A stretch of DNA of 16,806 nucleotides from Bacillota bacterium (GTDB lineage Bacteria; Bacillota; Clostridia; Oscillospirales; Ruminococcaceae): positions 1-16,806 of the forward strand of contig JAEWWW010000104.1 in NCBI GenBank assembly GCA_023396215.1, written 5' to 3'. Below the pieces are notes generated by a model that was given only the letters and a program-made list of their open reading frames with translations, was not told the origin of the DNA and did not search any database. Shown piece after piece: positions 1-8,124 of the stretch. Each line of letters opens with the position of its first letter. Position 1 is the stretch's first letter. A program made the translations under genes and the position numbers.

Positions 1-8
1 CCTTAACC

Positions 9-65
9 CGCGCCGACTGCGGCGCGAAACCGGGGGTATACAGGGGGTACCGCGTACCCCCTGTA
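9..65 (-). terminator. Two adjacent hairpins downstream of the CapA-like gene
   Basis: Two perfect inverted repeats lie just past the stop codon of the minus-strand CapA-like gene. The one nearer the gene pairs TACAGGGGGTAC (39-50) with its complement at 54-65 around a 3-base loop. The farther one pairs CGCGCCG (9-15) with CGGCGCG (20-26) around ACTG. Neither is followed by a T-run on the minus strand, so a classical intrinsic terminator is not shown. They could be a factor-dependent 3' end, an mRNA-stabilising structure or fragments of an intergenic palindromic repeat. Confidence 0.35.
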
Positions 66-97
66 AGAGCCTGTCGGCCTTGTCGTCAGGCGAAAAG

Positions 98-1327
98 TTA
101 CGGGTTTTCTTTCATCAGCTCTTCCAACTCCGGCGACCAAAAGGCCGGGGGAATGTTATCGCGCACCAAATCCAGCGCGTATTTGTAGCTGAAGATGGGG
201 TACTTGCGCCGCACCCCATGCAGGGCGGCCAGCTCCGGGGTGTAATCGGCAAGGGGATAGATGGCTACATCGGCCATGCCCGCACCGTAGTGGGTGACGG
301 TGGGCACAAAAAACACCGAGGAAACGCCGGTTTTGCCGGTTTCATAATCCTTGGTGATGGCGATATCCAGCATCCCGGCGGGCATGTTCCACGGGCTGCT
401 CTGGGCCGATATGAAGTTGCCCAGCGAATAGGCCACCAGCGTACTGCCGCCGTCGGGGCGCTCCAGAACCTCCATCGGCTGTATGGTGTGGCTGTGGTGC
501 CCCAGAATGATATCCACCCCCAGCCCGGCCAGAAACTGGGCGGTTTCGCGCTGGTAATCCGAGATGTTGTGGGTGTCCTCGTTGCCCCAGTGGGCCGAAA
601 CCACCACCAAATCGGCGGCTTTTTTGGCGGCGGCCACCAGCGCTTCAATCAACTGCCGTTCGTCGGTGCTGATATACCGCATCGTGCTGCCTGCGGGCAG
701 GCTCAGCCCGTTGGTGCGCTCGGTCATGCCGATAAAGGCGATGGAGATATCCCCCGCCCGCATCACCTTCAGGCTGTGCAGGTCGCTGTTGTCCCGGTAG
801 GCTCCGGTGAGCAGCACCCCCGGCTGGTTCTGCCAGTAGTCGATGGTGGCGGCGTAGCCCGCCTCGCCCCAGTCGAACATGTGGTTGTTGGCATGGTTCA
901 CCACGTTAAAGCCGAGGCTCACCAGCTTATCCCCAACCTGTGAGGGCGAGTTAAAGCGGGGGTAGCTGGCGGGCGGCGCCACGGCGGTGGCCAGCAGCGT
1001 TTCCTGATTGATAAAGGCCACTTGCGCCCCCTTTATCAGCGGGGCGATGTGCTGGTAGGGAAAGTCAAAATCATAGCCCTGCCCGCCTGCCCGCTGGGCG
1101 GCCTGCTTATATATAGTATCGTGGATGAGGTTATCCCCAACCGCCACCATGCGGATGGTCACCGGCTCCGGCGTGGGCGGCTGGCTCTCCGAGCTGGGCT
1201 CGGGCGGGTTGGTGGAGGACTCCTCGCCGGGCGTCGGCGGCGCCATCCAAAGCACCCCGGCCGTTGCGGCGGAGAGCAGCAGTACGGCAGCGGCAATGCA
1301 TATGACAATTTTCTCGGTTTTACTCAT
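98..1327 (-). CDS. CapA-family (poly-gamma-glutamate capsule biosynthesis-like) membrane-anchored protein
   Basis: This encodes 409 residues. Residues 7-29 form one hydrophobic segment, read as an uncleaved signal anchor or signal peptide. A Pro/Ser/Glu-rich linker follows (30-55), then a CapA-type metallophosphatase-like domain from about 57 to 350. Visible family motifs are VGDNLIH (63-69), FINQE (105-109), NHANNHMFDWG (144-154), SAHWGNED (244-251) and GHHSH (276-280); the Asp, Asn, His and Glu residues are those expected to line the active site. CapA/PgsA proteins take part in poly-gamma-glutamate capsule export in Bacillus, but stand-alone clostridial members like this one have no settled substrate. 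The start at 1327 is supported by a GAGGTG ribosome site a few bases upstream. It is transcribed away from feoAB and has no capBC-type neighbours here, so a capsule role is not implied by context. Confidence 0.88.
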   Translation of the reverse strand: MSKTEKIVICIAAAVLLLSAATAGVLWMAPPTPGEESSTNPPEPSSESQPPTPEPVTIRMVAVGDNLIHDTIYKQAAQRAGGQGYDFDFPYQHIAPLIKGAQVAFINQETLLATAVAPPASYPRFNSPSQVGDKLVSLGFNVVNHANNHMFDWGEAGYAATIDYWQNQPGVLLTGAYRDNSDLHSLKVMRAGDISIAFIGMTERTNGLSLPAGSTMRYISTDERQLIEALVAAAKKAADLVVVSAHWGNEDTHNISDYQRETAQFLAGLGVDIILGHHSHTIQPMEVLERPDGGSTLVAYSLGNFISAQSSPWNMPAGMLDIAITKDYETGKTGVSSVFFVPTVTHYGAGMADVAIYPLADYTPELAALHGVRRKYPIFSYKYALDLVRDNIPPAFWSPELEELMKENP

Positions 1328-1746
1328 GGCTGCACCTCAATCTATGCGGTGTGATACGGTCATCCGGCGGGGGCGGGGCTGCGCCGGGTTGCGACAAACC
1401 CCGAGCCGTTTCGGCAGCCTTCACCGGTGAGAACGGCTCCTATTCTAGCACAAACCGCGACCCAAGTAAAACCGGGGAGGGCTTGGCCGCCAAAACAGGC
1501 CGGGCCCGCCCCAAAAACCGGATGCGACGCCCCTTTTTGCCCGCTTCTGTACCCACAGTATGGGCAAATTTTCCACCCTTAGCCAGCCCCGCCTCCCAAT
1601 CAACCGGCTGGGGCGGGCTTGGGGGGGGGCATATTGCGGGCAGCCTGACCGTAAATTATACAGTCGCTTCATTTTAAAATATCCGGCGCTCTAAACCGGC
1701 GTGCAAAGACCATGCAATTGCAGCAAACAGAAAGGGGGAGGGAGAG
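1328..1746. other. Divergent intergenic region between the CapA-like gene and feoA
   Basis: About 420 bases carry no gene I can support. The region must hold the promoters of both divergent genes. An 8-bp perfect inverted repeat, GAGCCGTT (1403-1410) with AACGGCTC (1432-1439), would fold in the leader of the CapA-like transcript. I compared this leader by eye with common riboswitch cores (TPP, FMN, glycine, lysine, cyclic di-GMP) and saw no match. No clear Fur-type or DtxR-type dyad was seen before feoA. Short open frames here look like by-products of high GC. Confidence 0.5.
1634..1662 (+). promoter_or_regulatory. Candidate promoter of feoAB
   Basis: TTGCGG (1634-1639) and TATACA (1657-1662) are separated by 17 bases, the expected sigma-A spacing, in a locally AT-rich patch about 85 bases before feoA. 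The -35 match is weak (three of six) and the -10 match is four of six. It is the best pair I see in this intergenic region. Confidence 0.4.
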
Positions 1747-1998
1747 ATGACCGAGAAAACCCTTGACCGCCTGCGCCCCGGCCAGCGGGGGCGGGTGGTA
1801 TCGGTGCAGGGGAGCGGCGACCTGCGGGGGCGGCTCATCGACATGGGGCTCACCCCCGGTGTCGAGGTGCTGCTGCGCCGCACCGCCCCCTTTGGCGACC
1901 CGCTTGAAATTGGCCTGCGGGGGTATGCGCTTTCGCTGCGCCGGGCCGACGCAAAAGCGGTTGTGGTGCGGCTGCTGCCGTCGGGGTGGCGGCGGTGA
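1747..1998 (+). CDS. feoA: FeoA, ferrous iron transport accessory protein
   Basis: FeoA is a small cytoplasmic protein with an SH3-like fold that works with the FeoB iron permease. The product has 83 residues, the normal size for the family. It shows the typical N-terminal pattern (LRPGQRGRVVSV), then RGRLIDMGLTPGVEVLLRRTAPFGDPLEIGLRGYAL-type core motifs at about 27-62, and a short basic tail. The start at 1747 follows a strong GGGGGAGGGAGAG ribosome binding site. Its stop codon overlaps the proposed GTG start of feoB (GTGA, 1995-1998), so the two are co-transcribed and probably translationally coupled. High confidence in both identity and boundaries. Confidence 0.95.
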   Translation: MTEKTLDRLRPGQRGRVVSVQGSGDLRGRLIDMGLTPGVEVLLRRTAPFGDPLEIGLRGYALSLRRADAKAVVVRLLPSGWRR

Positions 1999-4064
1999 AT
2001 ACTGAACTTTTCACAAGGCCCGCCCACGGCGGCACAGCCGCCCACCCGGCCTTTTGCCAAAAGCCCGCCGCCGCGCTGGTGGGCAACCCCAACAGCGGCA
2101 AAACCACCCTTTTCAACCAGCTCACCGGCCTTAATCAGGTAGTGGGCAACTGGGCGGGGGTCACGGTGGAAAAAAAGCAGGGGCAGGTACGCCTGCCGGG
2201 GGGCACGCTCACCATCACCGACCTGCCAGGCATCTATTCGCTCTACCCCTACTCGCCGGAGGAGCGCATCACCCGCGGCCACCTGCTGGGCGGCGAGCCG
2301 GGGGTGGTCATCAATATTGTGGACGGCACCAATCTGGAGCGCAACCTCTACCTCACCCTGCAGCTGCTGGAGCTGGGGCTGCCGGTGGTGGTAGCGGTCA
2401 ACCTGATGGACGCGGTGCAGGCGGCGGGAGATTCCATCGACTGCCGTGCGCTCTCGGCGGGGCTGGGGGTGCCGGTGCTGCCCATCTCGGCCCGCAAAGG
2501 GGAGGGAATAGCCGACCTGCTCGCGGCGGCGGCTCTGCCCGCCCGGCTGGGAGGCCCGACCCCCCATCCCCCCGCATATGACCCTGCCGTTACCCGCGCC
2601 ATCGGGCGATTGCAGGGCTTGGCGGGCAGCGCACAAGGTGGCCCTGCCCGTTACCGTGCCATCCGCCTGATGGAGGGGGAGCCGGAGGCTTGGGCCGCCC
2701 TTGCGCCCGGGCAGCGGCGGCAGGCACAAGCAATCGTCGCCGGGTGGGAGGCCGAGGCACGGTTGGATGGCCGGGCGCTGATGGCCGACGCCCGCTACCG
2801 GCTCATTCAGGAGCTGGTGGCTTCTGCCGTCACCCGCAGCCGCAGGGCAAAAACCACCCTTACCCAGCGCATCGACCGGGTGGTGACCCACCGTCTGCTG
2901 GCCCTGCCCCTCTTTTTGGGAGTGATGGCGCTGATGTTCGGCGTCACTTTTGGGCCGGTGGGCGCGGGGCTTAAGGCCCGGGCGCAGGGGCTGCTGTGGG
3001 GCCTTTCGCGGTTGCTCTCCAGCCTGCTGGAGCGGGCGGACGCTCCCCTGTGGCTGCGCAGCCTGCTGCTGGAGGCGGTGCTGCCCGGCGTGGGGGAGGT
3101 GCTCTCCTTTCTGCCGCAGATTGCGCTGCTCTTTCTCTTTCTGTCGCTGCTGGAGGACAGCGGCTATCTGGCCCGGGGAGCCTTTATCATGGACCGTCTG
3201 CTGCGCCGTCTGGGGCTGGGGGGCCGGTCGTTCATCCCGCTGCTCATGGGCTTTGGCTGCACCGCCCCGGCGGTGATGGCCGCCCGCACCCTGCCGGGCG
3301 AAGCGGAACGCAGGCTCACCATCATGCTGGTGCCCTTCATGTCCTGCGGGGCGCGGCTGCCCATCTACGGGCTGTTTGCGTCGGTGTTTTTCAGCAGGCA
3401 TCAGGGTCTGGTGGTGTTTGGCCTCTACCTGCTGGGGGTGGCGGTGGCGGTCTGCTGCGGCCTGCTGCTGAAAAACACCATCTTCCGGGGCAGCGAGGCC
3501 CCCTTCCTGTTGGAACTGCCCCCTTACCGCCTGCCCTCGCCCAAGGATACCTTGCGCCACCTTTGGAGCCGCTGCGAGGGCTTTCTGGTTAAGGCCGGCA
3601 CCCTGATTTTCGCGATGACGGCAATCGTCTGGCTGCTGCAGCGGGTCACCCCCGCGCTGACCCCTGCTGCCGACCCGACCCAAAGCATCTTCGCCGCGCT
3701 GGGGCGGGGGATAGCGCCCGCTTTTGTACCCTTGGGCTTTGGAAGCTGGCGGGCGGCCACCGCCCTTTTGGCGGGGTTGGTGGCAAAAGAGGCGGTGGTT
3801 TCCACCTTGGGGCAGCTTTACGCCCTGCCGGGGCTGCCGCTGCCTGCGGCGCTGGCGGTCGAGTTCAACCCTCTTTCGGCCCTCTCCTTTATGGTGTTCT
3901 GCCTGCTTTATATGCCCTGCATCGCCGCCTTTGCCGCCATCCGGCGCGAGATGAACAGCCTCGGCTGGGCGGTTGCCACCGCGGCGATACAGCTTGCGGC
4001 GGCCTACCTCTGCGCGCTGGCGGTCTACCAGATAGGGTCGGTGATAGCCGCGTTTTTGGGATAA
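1995..4064 (+). CDS. feoB: FeoB, ferrous iron uptake permease with G-protein domain
   Basis: This is the inner-membrane Fe(II) transporter with an N-terminal GTPase domain. From the GTG at 1995 it has 689 residues, about normal. G1 is GNPNSGKT (30-37), G3 begins at DLPG (76-79) and G4 is NLMD (136-139). A helical linker leads to the membrane part from about residue 295. The permease Gate motifs are visible as GFGCTAPAVMAARTL and, about 25 residues later, MLVPFMSCGARLPIYGLF, each with its conserved Cys. Several hydrophobic helices follow to the C-terminus. An in-frame GTG at 1986 is possible, but 1995 gives the usual four-base overlap with feoA and a GGGGTGG site upstream. No FeoC or Cys-rich FeoB-associated gene follows; the next 900 bases are repeats. 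Confidence 0.95.
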   Translation: MNTELFTRPAHGGTAAHPAFCQKPAAALVGNPNSGKTTLFNQLTGLNQVVGNWAGVTVEKKQGQVRLPGGTLTITDLPGIYSLYPYSPEERITRGHLLGGEPGVVINIVDGTNLERNLYLTLQLLELGLPVVVAVNLMDAVQAAGDSIDCRALSAGLGVPVLPISARKGEGIADLLAAAALPARLGGPTPHPPAYDPAVTRAIGRLQGLAGSAQGGPARYRAIRLMEGEPEAWAALAPGQRRQAQAIVAGWEAEARLDGRALMADARYRLIQELVASAVTRSRRAKTTLTQRIDRVVTHRLLALPLFLGVMALMFGVTFGPVGAGLKARAQGLLWGLSRLLSSLLERADAPLWLRSLLLEAVLPGVGEVLSFLPQIALLFLFLSLLEDSGYLARGAFIMDRLLRRLGLGGRSFIPLLMGFGCTAPAVMAARTLPGEAERRLTIMLVPFMSCGARLPIYGLFASVFFSRHQGLVVFGLYLLGVAVAVCCGLLLKNTIFRGSEAPFLLELPPYRLPSPKDTLRHLWSRCEGFLVKAGTLIFAMTAIVWLLQRVTPALTPAADPTQSIFAALGRGIAPAFVPLGFGSWRAATALLAGLVAKEAVVSTLGQLYALPGLPLPAALAVEFNPLSALSFMVFCLLYMPCIAAFAAIRREMNSLGWAVATAAIQLAAAYLCALAVYQIGSVIAAFLG

Positions 4065-4089
4065 TAGATGTGCCTACAGGTGATTCCCA

Positions 4090-4989
4090 ATTCCCCTCCC
4101 TGAAGGGGTGGCGCCGCAGGTGCCGGGGTGGTGGACTGCGCGGCGATGTGGGCCCGCCACACCATCCTGCCGTCTGCCCCTCTGCAGGGGCGGATACCAT
4201 CCGCCCGCCCATGCCCCGCAAATCTCGCGGGCGACCACAGGTCGCCCCTACACCCCTCGCATCGAACGGTTGTAGGGGCGGTCTTTGACCGCCCGCGCGT
4301 CCCCGGCGCGATACTGCAAAGACACAGCAAGGGCCGACGCCCCCTGTCGGGGGTTCGCTATCGCCGTCGGCCCGCGCCTCCCAGCCGCCCCTGCGCTGTT
4401 GCCCCATTCCCCTCCCTGGAGGGGTGGCGCCGCAGGTGCCGGGGTGGTGGATGGCGCGGCGATGCGGGTCCGCCACACCATCCTGCCGTCTGCCCCTCTG
4501 TAGGGGCGGATACCATCCGACCGCCCGTACCCCCTGCACAACCTTGCGGGCGACCACAGGCCGCCCCTACACCCCTCGCATCAAACGGTTGTAGGGGCGG
4601 TCTTTGACCGCCCGCGCGTCCCCGGCGCGATACCGCAAAGACACAGCAAGGGCCGACGCCCCCTGTCGGGAGTTCGCTATCGCCATCCGCCCGCGCCTCC
4701 CAGCGGCCCCTGCGTTGTTGTCCCATTCTCCCTCCTTGGAGGGGTGGCGCCCGCAGGTGCCGGGGTGGCGGACTGCGCGGCGATGTGGGCCCGCCACACC
4801 ATCCTGCCGTCTGCCCCTCTGTAGGGGCGGATACCATCCGCCCGCCCATGCCCCGCAAATCTCGCGGGCGACCACAGGTCGCCCCTACACCCCTCGCCTC
4901 CCAGCCGCCCCTGCGCTGTTGCCCCATTCCCCTCCCTGGAGGGGTGGCGCCGCAGGTGCCGGGGTGGTGGACTGCGCGGCGATGTGGGC
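4090..4989. repeat. Tandem array of a ~317-bp GC-rich palindrome-bearing unit (about 3.2 copies)
   Basis: Unit starts (ATTCCCCTCCCTG or close variant) fall at 4090, 4406, 4725 and 4926, giving periods of 316, 319 and 201 bases; the fourth unit breaks off near 4989. Copies 1 and 2 are full length and near-identical apart from scattered substitutions. Copy 3 lacks roughly 118 bases. Each unit contains CCCCTCC/GGAGGGG and GGCGCC/GGTGCC stems, then up to three similar 8-bp hairpins described separately, then a larger dyad (GGCCGACG with CGTCGGCC in copy 1, near 4331-4372). All six frames carry short open stretches made only of these repeats; I do not regard them as genes. The unit type is reminiscent of GC-rich intergenic repeats in Oscillospirales genomes, but this is recall and unverified. 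Read-through from feoB is likely. Confidence 0.92.
4188..4294. repeat. Three related 19-bp hairpins in array unit 1 (family members A, B, C)
   Basis: A at 4188-4206 pairs GGGCGGAT with ATCCGCCC around ACC. B at 4229-4247 pairs GGGCGACC with GGTCGCCC around ACA. C at 4276-4294 pairs GGGCGGTC with GACCGCCC around TTT. A and C are preceded by TGCAG or TGTAG, and B has the same flank in the opposite orientation (CTACA after it), so all three read as copies of one element with B inverted. The outer GGGCG/CGCCC pairs are constant while the inner three pairs differ but always match. The same set recurs at 4504-4522, 4548-4566 and 4595-4613 in unit 2 (A and B each with one imperfect pair), and A and B recur at 4825-4843 and 4866-4884 in unit 3. 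Confidence 0.9.
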
Positions 4990-5030
4990 GTCGCCTTCTA
5001 CCTAGCGGGCGGTTGGTAGCCGCCACCGGA

Positions 5031-5081
5031 GTTGCTGTTTTTAGGAAGGGCTTCCCAATATCCCCAGCAGTAACAGTTTTT
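5031..5081 (+). terminator. Probable intrinsic terminator after feoB and the repeat array
   Basis: GTTGCTG (5031-5037) can pair with CAGTAAC (5068-5074) with one G.T wobble, enclosing a smaller GGAA/TTCC stem, and is followed at once by AGTTTTTGCTTTT. This is the first T-rich hairpin downstream of feoB on the plus strand and lies just past the end of the array. Confidence 0.5.
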
Positions 5082-5130
5082 GCTTTTCAATTTGTTAAAA
5101 ACTCCGTAATAAAACGGCCAAGTCTTACAC

Positions 5131-5160
5131 TTGAAAAGTAAATCACCTTTATAGTATAAT
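5131..5160 (+). promoter_or_regulatory. Sigma-A promoter upstream of lon (P1)
   Basis: TTGAAA (5131-5136) and a perfect TATAAT (5155-5160) are separated by 18 bases. This is a strong vegetative-type promoter about 470 bases before the lon start. No CIRCE or CtsR-like operator was recognised next to it, so heat-shock control is not evident from sequence. Confidence 0.65.
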
Positions 5161-5184
5161 TTGCATATCGCAGACAACTGAGAT

Positions 5185-5212
5185 TTTACATCAATTTCCA
5201 GAACGGTATAAT
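5185..5212 (+). promoter_or_regulatory. Second candidate promoter upstream of lon (P2)
   Basis: TTTACA (5185-5190) and TATAAT (5207-5212) are separated by 16 bases, in tandem with the promoter about 50 bases upstream. Transcription from here would give a lon leader of about 410 bases. Confidence 0.55.
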
Positions 5213-5441
5213 CAAATTGTCACAAAAAAGCGGGCCGCCCCAAAGGCGCTGTACAGGCAGCTTTGTCTGCCCATGCCTTTTGCAGGCAGCCTGCATCGAC
5301 AGCGATAGATAATCTGCAATGAAAAGCCCCATTTTTTGGCTTGCCCTGCAGGTGACGTACAACCGGTTCTGCCCGCGTCTCTGGCGCGGCGGCAAGCCTT
5401 GGTTGCCGGGTTAAAAGACGATGTGCTTTAACCGCAGAAAA
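5213..5441 (+). other. Long leader between the lon promoters and the palindromic element; nothing recognised
   Basis: These 230 bases contain no supported reading frame with a ribosome site. Several short dyads can be drawn, for example GGCAG/CTGCC around 5256-5269 and GCAGG/CCTGC near 5281-5293. I checked by eye for 6S RNA, SRP RNA, T-box and tmRNA hallmarks and saw none. It could be an untranslated leader of lon or an independent non-coding RNA. Confidence 0.4.
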
Positions 5442-5601
5442 GGGGCATTCTGAAAACTCCAAACTCCCCGCAAATTCTACTGAAAACAGCGTTTGCGGCG
5501 TTAAAAATGCTCAGAATACATGAAGTATTCCTGTGCTTTTTGCCTTGCATCCACCTGTTTGCAGCGAATTTCCCGGTGGTTTTTCGTTTTCAGAAACGCC
5601 C
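5442..5601 (+). repeat. 160-bp imperfect palindromic (MITE-like) element, copy 1, in the lon leader
   Basis: The ends are inverted repeats: GGGCATTCTGAAAAC (5443-5457) against GTTTTCAGAAACGCCC (5586-5601). Inner arms continue the pairing (CTGAAA with TTTTCAG-type arms, AAAAATGC with GCTTTTT), closing on GAATAC/GTATTC around ATGAA. A second copy of exactly the same length lies at 10164-10323 in the same orientation, and both are followed by TGAC. No transposase is encoded. Here it ends 13 bases before the lon ribosome binding site, so it will be part of the lon mRNA. Confidence 0.88.
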
Positions 5602-5631
5602 TGACATGATAGATAAAGGAGCTGAAAAAGA

Positions 5632-8058
5632 ATGGGAGAAGACAAAAAAAACATGCAGGAAACCATTCCCATGCTTGCTCTCAGAGGCCTTGTGCTGTTT
5701 CCCAATATGGTGCTGCACTTTGATGTAGGCAGAGAGAAATCGATACTGGCGCTTAACGAGGTCATGACCAAAAACCGCAAGCTGTTTTTGGTGGCCCAAA
5801 AGGATATCAGAGACGACGACCCCACCCCCGCCCAGCTGTATCAGGTGGGCGTGGTGGCCGAGGTGCGCCAGATTATCAAAACCCAGAGCGACAACCTCCG
5901 GGTGCTGGTGGAGGGCCTTTACCGGGCCAAAACACTGGCGGTACAAAGCGAAGACCCCTACTTTGAGGCATTGGTGGAGCAGGCGCCCATCAAGCGCGGG
6001 CGGATTTTGAAAACAGCCCTCAGCGACGCACTGATGCGCACCGTCAAGGACCTGTTTGAGGAGTACTGCTACCTCACCCCCAAGATGCCCAAAGAGCTGA
6101 TGACCAACGTGCTGATGACCGAAGACCCCATCTATCTGGCAGAGTACATAGCCGGAAACATCCCCCTCAAGGTGGAAGAAAAGCAGAAAATCCTTGAAGA
6201 ATCCAGCCCGGTCAAGCGGCTTGAGCTGCTGGCCAAGGCACTGGAGGGCGAAAACGAAATTCTCAGTCTGGAGCACGACATCCACGACCGGGTGCGTGAC
6301 CAGATTGATAAAAACCAGCGCGAATACTACCTGCGGGAGCAGCTCAAGGCCATATCCTCCGAGCTGGGGGACGGCGAAAATACTGTGGACGAGGTGGAAA
6401 GCTACCAGAAGCGCATCTCGGCCATCGGCCTTGACGGCGAATCCGAAGATAAGCTGCTCAAGGAGGCCGACCGGCTGCTGAAGATGCCCTCCAACTCCCA
6501 CGAGGCGGGGGTCATCCGGGGCTATCTCGACACTATTTTGGCCCTGCCCTGGAACAAACACACCAAGGATAAGATTGATATTGCCAAGGCCCGCAAGCTG
6601 CTGGATAAAGAGCATTACGGCATGGCAAAGGTAAAGGAACGCATCCTCGAACTGCTGGCGGTGCGCAAGCTGGCCCCCGATATCAGCGGGCAGATTATCT
6701 GCCTTGTGGGGCCGCCGGGCGTGGGCAAAACCTCTATCGCCCGGTCGATAGCCAAAAGTATGGGACGCAAATATGTGCGCATGTCGCTGGGCGGCGTGCG
6801 GGATGAATCCGATATCCGGGGCCACCGCAAGACCTACATAGGCTCAATGCCGGGGCGCATCATCAACTCCATCAAGCAGGCGGGCAGTGCAAACCCGCTG
6901 CTGCTGCTGGACGAGGTGGACAAGCTGGGCAGCGATTTCAGGGGCGACCCCTCCTCCGCACTGCTGGAGGTGCTGGACAGCGAGCAGAACTATGCCTTCC
7001 GCGACCATTTCGTCGAGGTGCCCTTCGACCTTTCTAAAGTTCTGTTCATCGCCACCGCCAACAACCTCGATATCATCCCCGGGCCGCTGGCCGACAGAAT
7101 GGAGATTATCCGCCTGAGCAGCTACACCCGGGAAGAAAAGTTCAACATCGCCAAAAACCATCTGGTGGCCAAGCAGCTTGCCCGCCACGGCCTGAAAGCC
7201 CGTCAACTCAAGTTTGAGGACGACGCCCTCTATGCGCTGGTGGATTTCTACACCCGTGAAGCAGGGGTGCGCACATTGGAAAGAAACATTGCGTCCCTCT
7301 GCCGCAAAGCGGCCAAGCAGCTGGTGGAAAAAGAAAGCGGGCGGGTGGTTATCGCCGCCGCCGATCTCGAGGGCTATCTTGGCCCCAAGAAATTTTACGA
7401 CGACTTTTTGGCAAAGGAAGACCAGGTTGGCATCACCAACGGCCTTGCGTGGACCTCGGTAGGGGGCGAAATGCTTCAGGTGGAGGCCGCCGTCATGGAA
7501 GGCAGCGGCAAAAATCAGTTTACCGGCTCGCTGGGCGACGTGATGAAGGAATCGGTCACCGCAGCCATCACCTTTATCCGCAGCCGCAGCGAAGAGTACG
7601 GCGTTGATAAAGATTTTTATAAAAACAGAGATATCCACATACACTTTCCTGAGGGGGCTGTGCCCAAAGACGGCCCCTCGGCCGGCATCACCACCTGCAC
7701 GGCGCTGGTTTCGGCTCTTTCGGGCCGTCCGGTGCGCCACGATGTGGCCATGACCGGCGAAATCACCCTGCGGGGGCGGGTGCTGCCCATCGGCGGGCTG
7801 CGGGAGAAAACCATGGCCGCCTATAAAAACGGCATCAAGACGGTGATTATCCCCGAAGCCAACCGCCCCGACCTTGCAGAAATCGACCCGGTGGTGGCTA
7901 AAGCCATCGAGTTTATCCCGGTGTCGGATATGGACGCCGTTCTGGGCGTGGCTTTGGCGCCCGCACCCGACGAAAAAAGCGCCGCCAAGGGCAAGCCTGT
8001 GCCTATCATCATGGAGGAGGGCAAGCTGCCCAAGCCTAACACAATCATCCCGCAGTAA
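5632..8058 (+). CDS. lon: Lon (endopeptidase La), ATP-dependent serine protease, LonA type
   Basis: Lon is a cytoplasmic hexameric protease that unfolds and degrades damaged and regulatory proteins. The 808-residue product has the full LonA order: an N-terminal substrate-binding LON domain (about 8-210), a coiled linker (about 210-300), the AAA+ module, and the protease domain (about 600-785). Walker A is GPPGVGKT (360-367) and Walker B ends at Asp427-Glu428 (LLLLDEVDKLG). The catalytic Ser683 sits in PKDGPSAG and Lys726 in GGLREKTMAA, the expected Ser-Lys dyad. Start at 5632 is supported by AAAGGAG at 5615-5621, ten bases away. It precedes ysxC, an order shared with Bacillus subtilis lonA-ysxC. 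Length is slightly above E. coli Lon, with a charged C-terminal tail. Confidence 0.98.
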   Translation: MGEDKKNMQETIPMLALRGLVLFPNMVLHFDVGREKSILALNEVMTKNRKLFLVAQKDIRDDDPTPAQLYQVGVVAEVRQIIKTQSDNLRVLVEGLYRAKTLAVQSEDPYFEALVEQAPIKRGRILKTALSDALMRTVKDLFEEYCYLTPKMPKELMTNVLMTEDPIYLAEYIAGNIPLKVEEKQKILEESSPVKRLELLAKALEGENEILSLEHDIHDRVRDQIDKNQREYYLREQLKAISSELGDGENTVDEVESYQKRISAIGLDGESEDKLLKEADRLLKMPSNSHEAGVIRGYLDTILALPWNKHTKDKIDIAKARKLLDKEHYGMAKVKERILELLAVRKLAPDISGQIICLVGPPGVGKTSIARSIAKSMGRKYVRMSLGGVRDESDIRGHRKTYIGSMPGRIINSIKQAGSANPLLLLDEVDKLGSDFRGDPSSALLEVLDSEQNYAFRDHFVEVPFDLSKVLFIATANNLDIIPGPLADRMEIIRLSSYTREEKFNIAKNHLVAKQLARHGLKARQLKFEDDALYALVDFYTREAGVRTLERNIASLCRKAAKQLVEKESGRVVIAAADLEGYLGPKKFYDDFLAKEDQVGITNGLAWTSVGGEMLQVEAAVMEGSGKNQFTGSLGDVMKESVTAAITFIRSRSEEYGVDKDFYKNRDIHIHFPEGAVPKDGPSAGITTCTALVSALSGRPVRHDVAMTGEITLRGRVLPIGGLREKTMAAYKNGIKTVIIPEANRPDLAEIDPVVAKAIEFIPVSDMDAVLGVALAPAPDEKSAAKGKPVPIIMEEGKLPKPNTIIPQ

Positions 8059-8124
8059 TGCGGCCAGAGTGTCAAAAAACAGGCAGGCGGCGAAGAATCG
8101 TCGGGGACGAGGCGGCAAACGCAG

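Noticed and set aside
80..943. A 287-codon plus-strand frame opposite the CapA-like gene
   Set aside because: The minus strand carries intact CapA motifs; the plus-strand translation shows no family features.
1328..1460. A riboswitch in the leader of the CapA-like gene
   Set aside because: There is one good stem and some loop sequence, but no conserved core of any riboswitch class that I could identify.
1674..3683. A 669-codon open frame on the minus strand opposite feoA/feoB
   Set aside because: It is antisense to two clearly recognisable genes, its product is low-complexity Gln/Gly/Arg/Pro, and it has no recognisable domain; GC-rich codon usage opens such frames.
4090..4989. Possible CRISPR array
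   Set aside because: The repeated unit is about 317 bases and mostly repeated throughout; there are no short regular repeats with unique spacers and no cas genes.
4070..5026. Multiple overlapping open frames in the repeat array on both strands
   Set aside because: Translations are just the repeat unit read in several frames (Pro/Arg/Gly-rich), with no ribosome sites and length set by unit copy number.
5590..6825. Long minus-strand frames opposite lon (also 6844-8139) and opposite ysxC and lysA (7821-8912, 8824-10227)
   Set aside because: His/Gly/Gln-rich antisense translations without domains, lying opposite strongly conserved genes.
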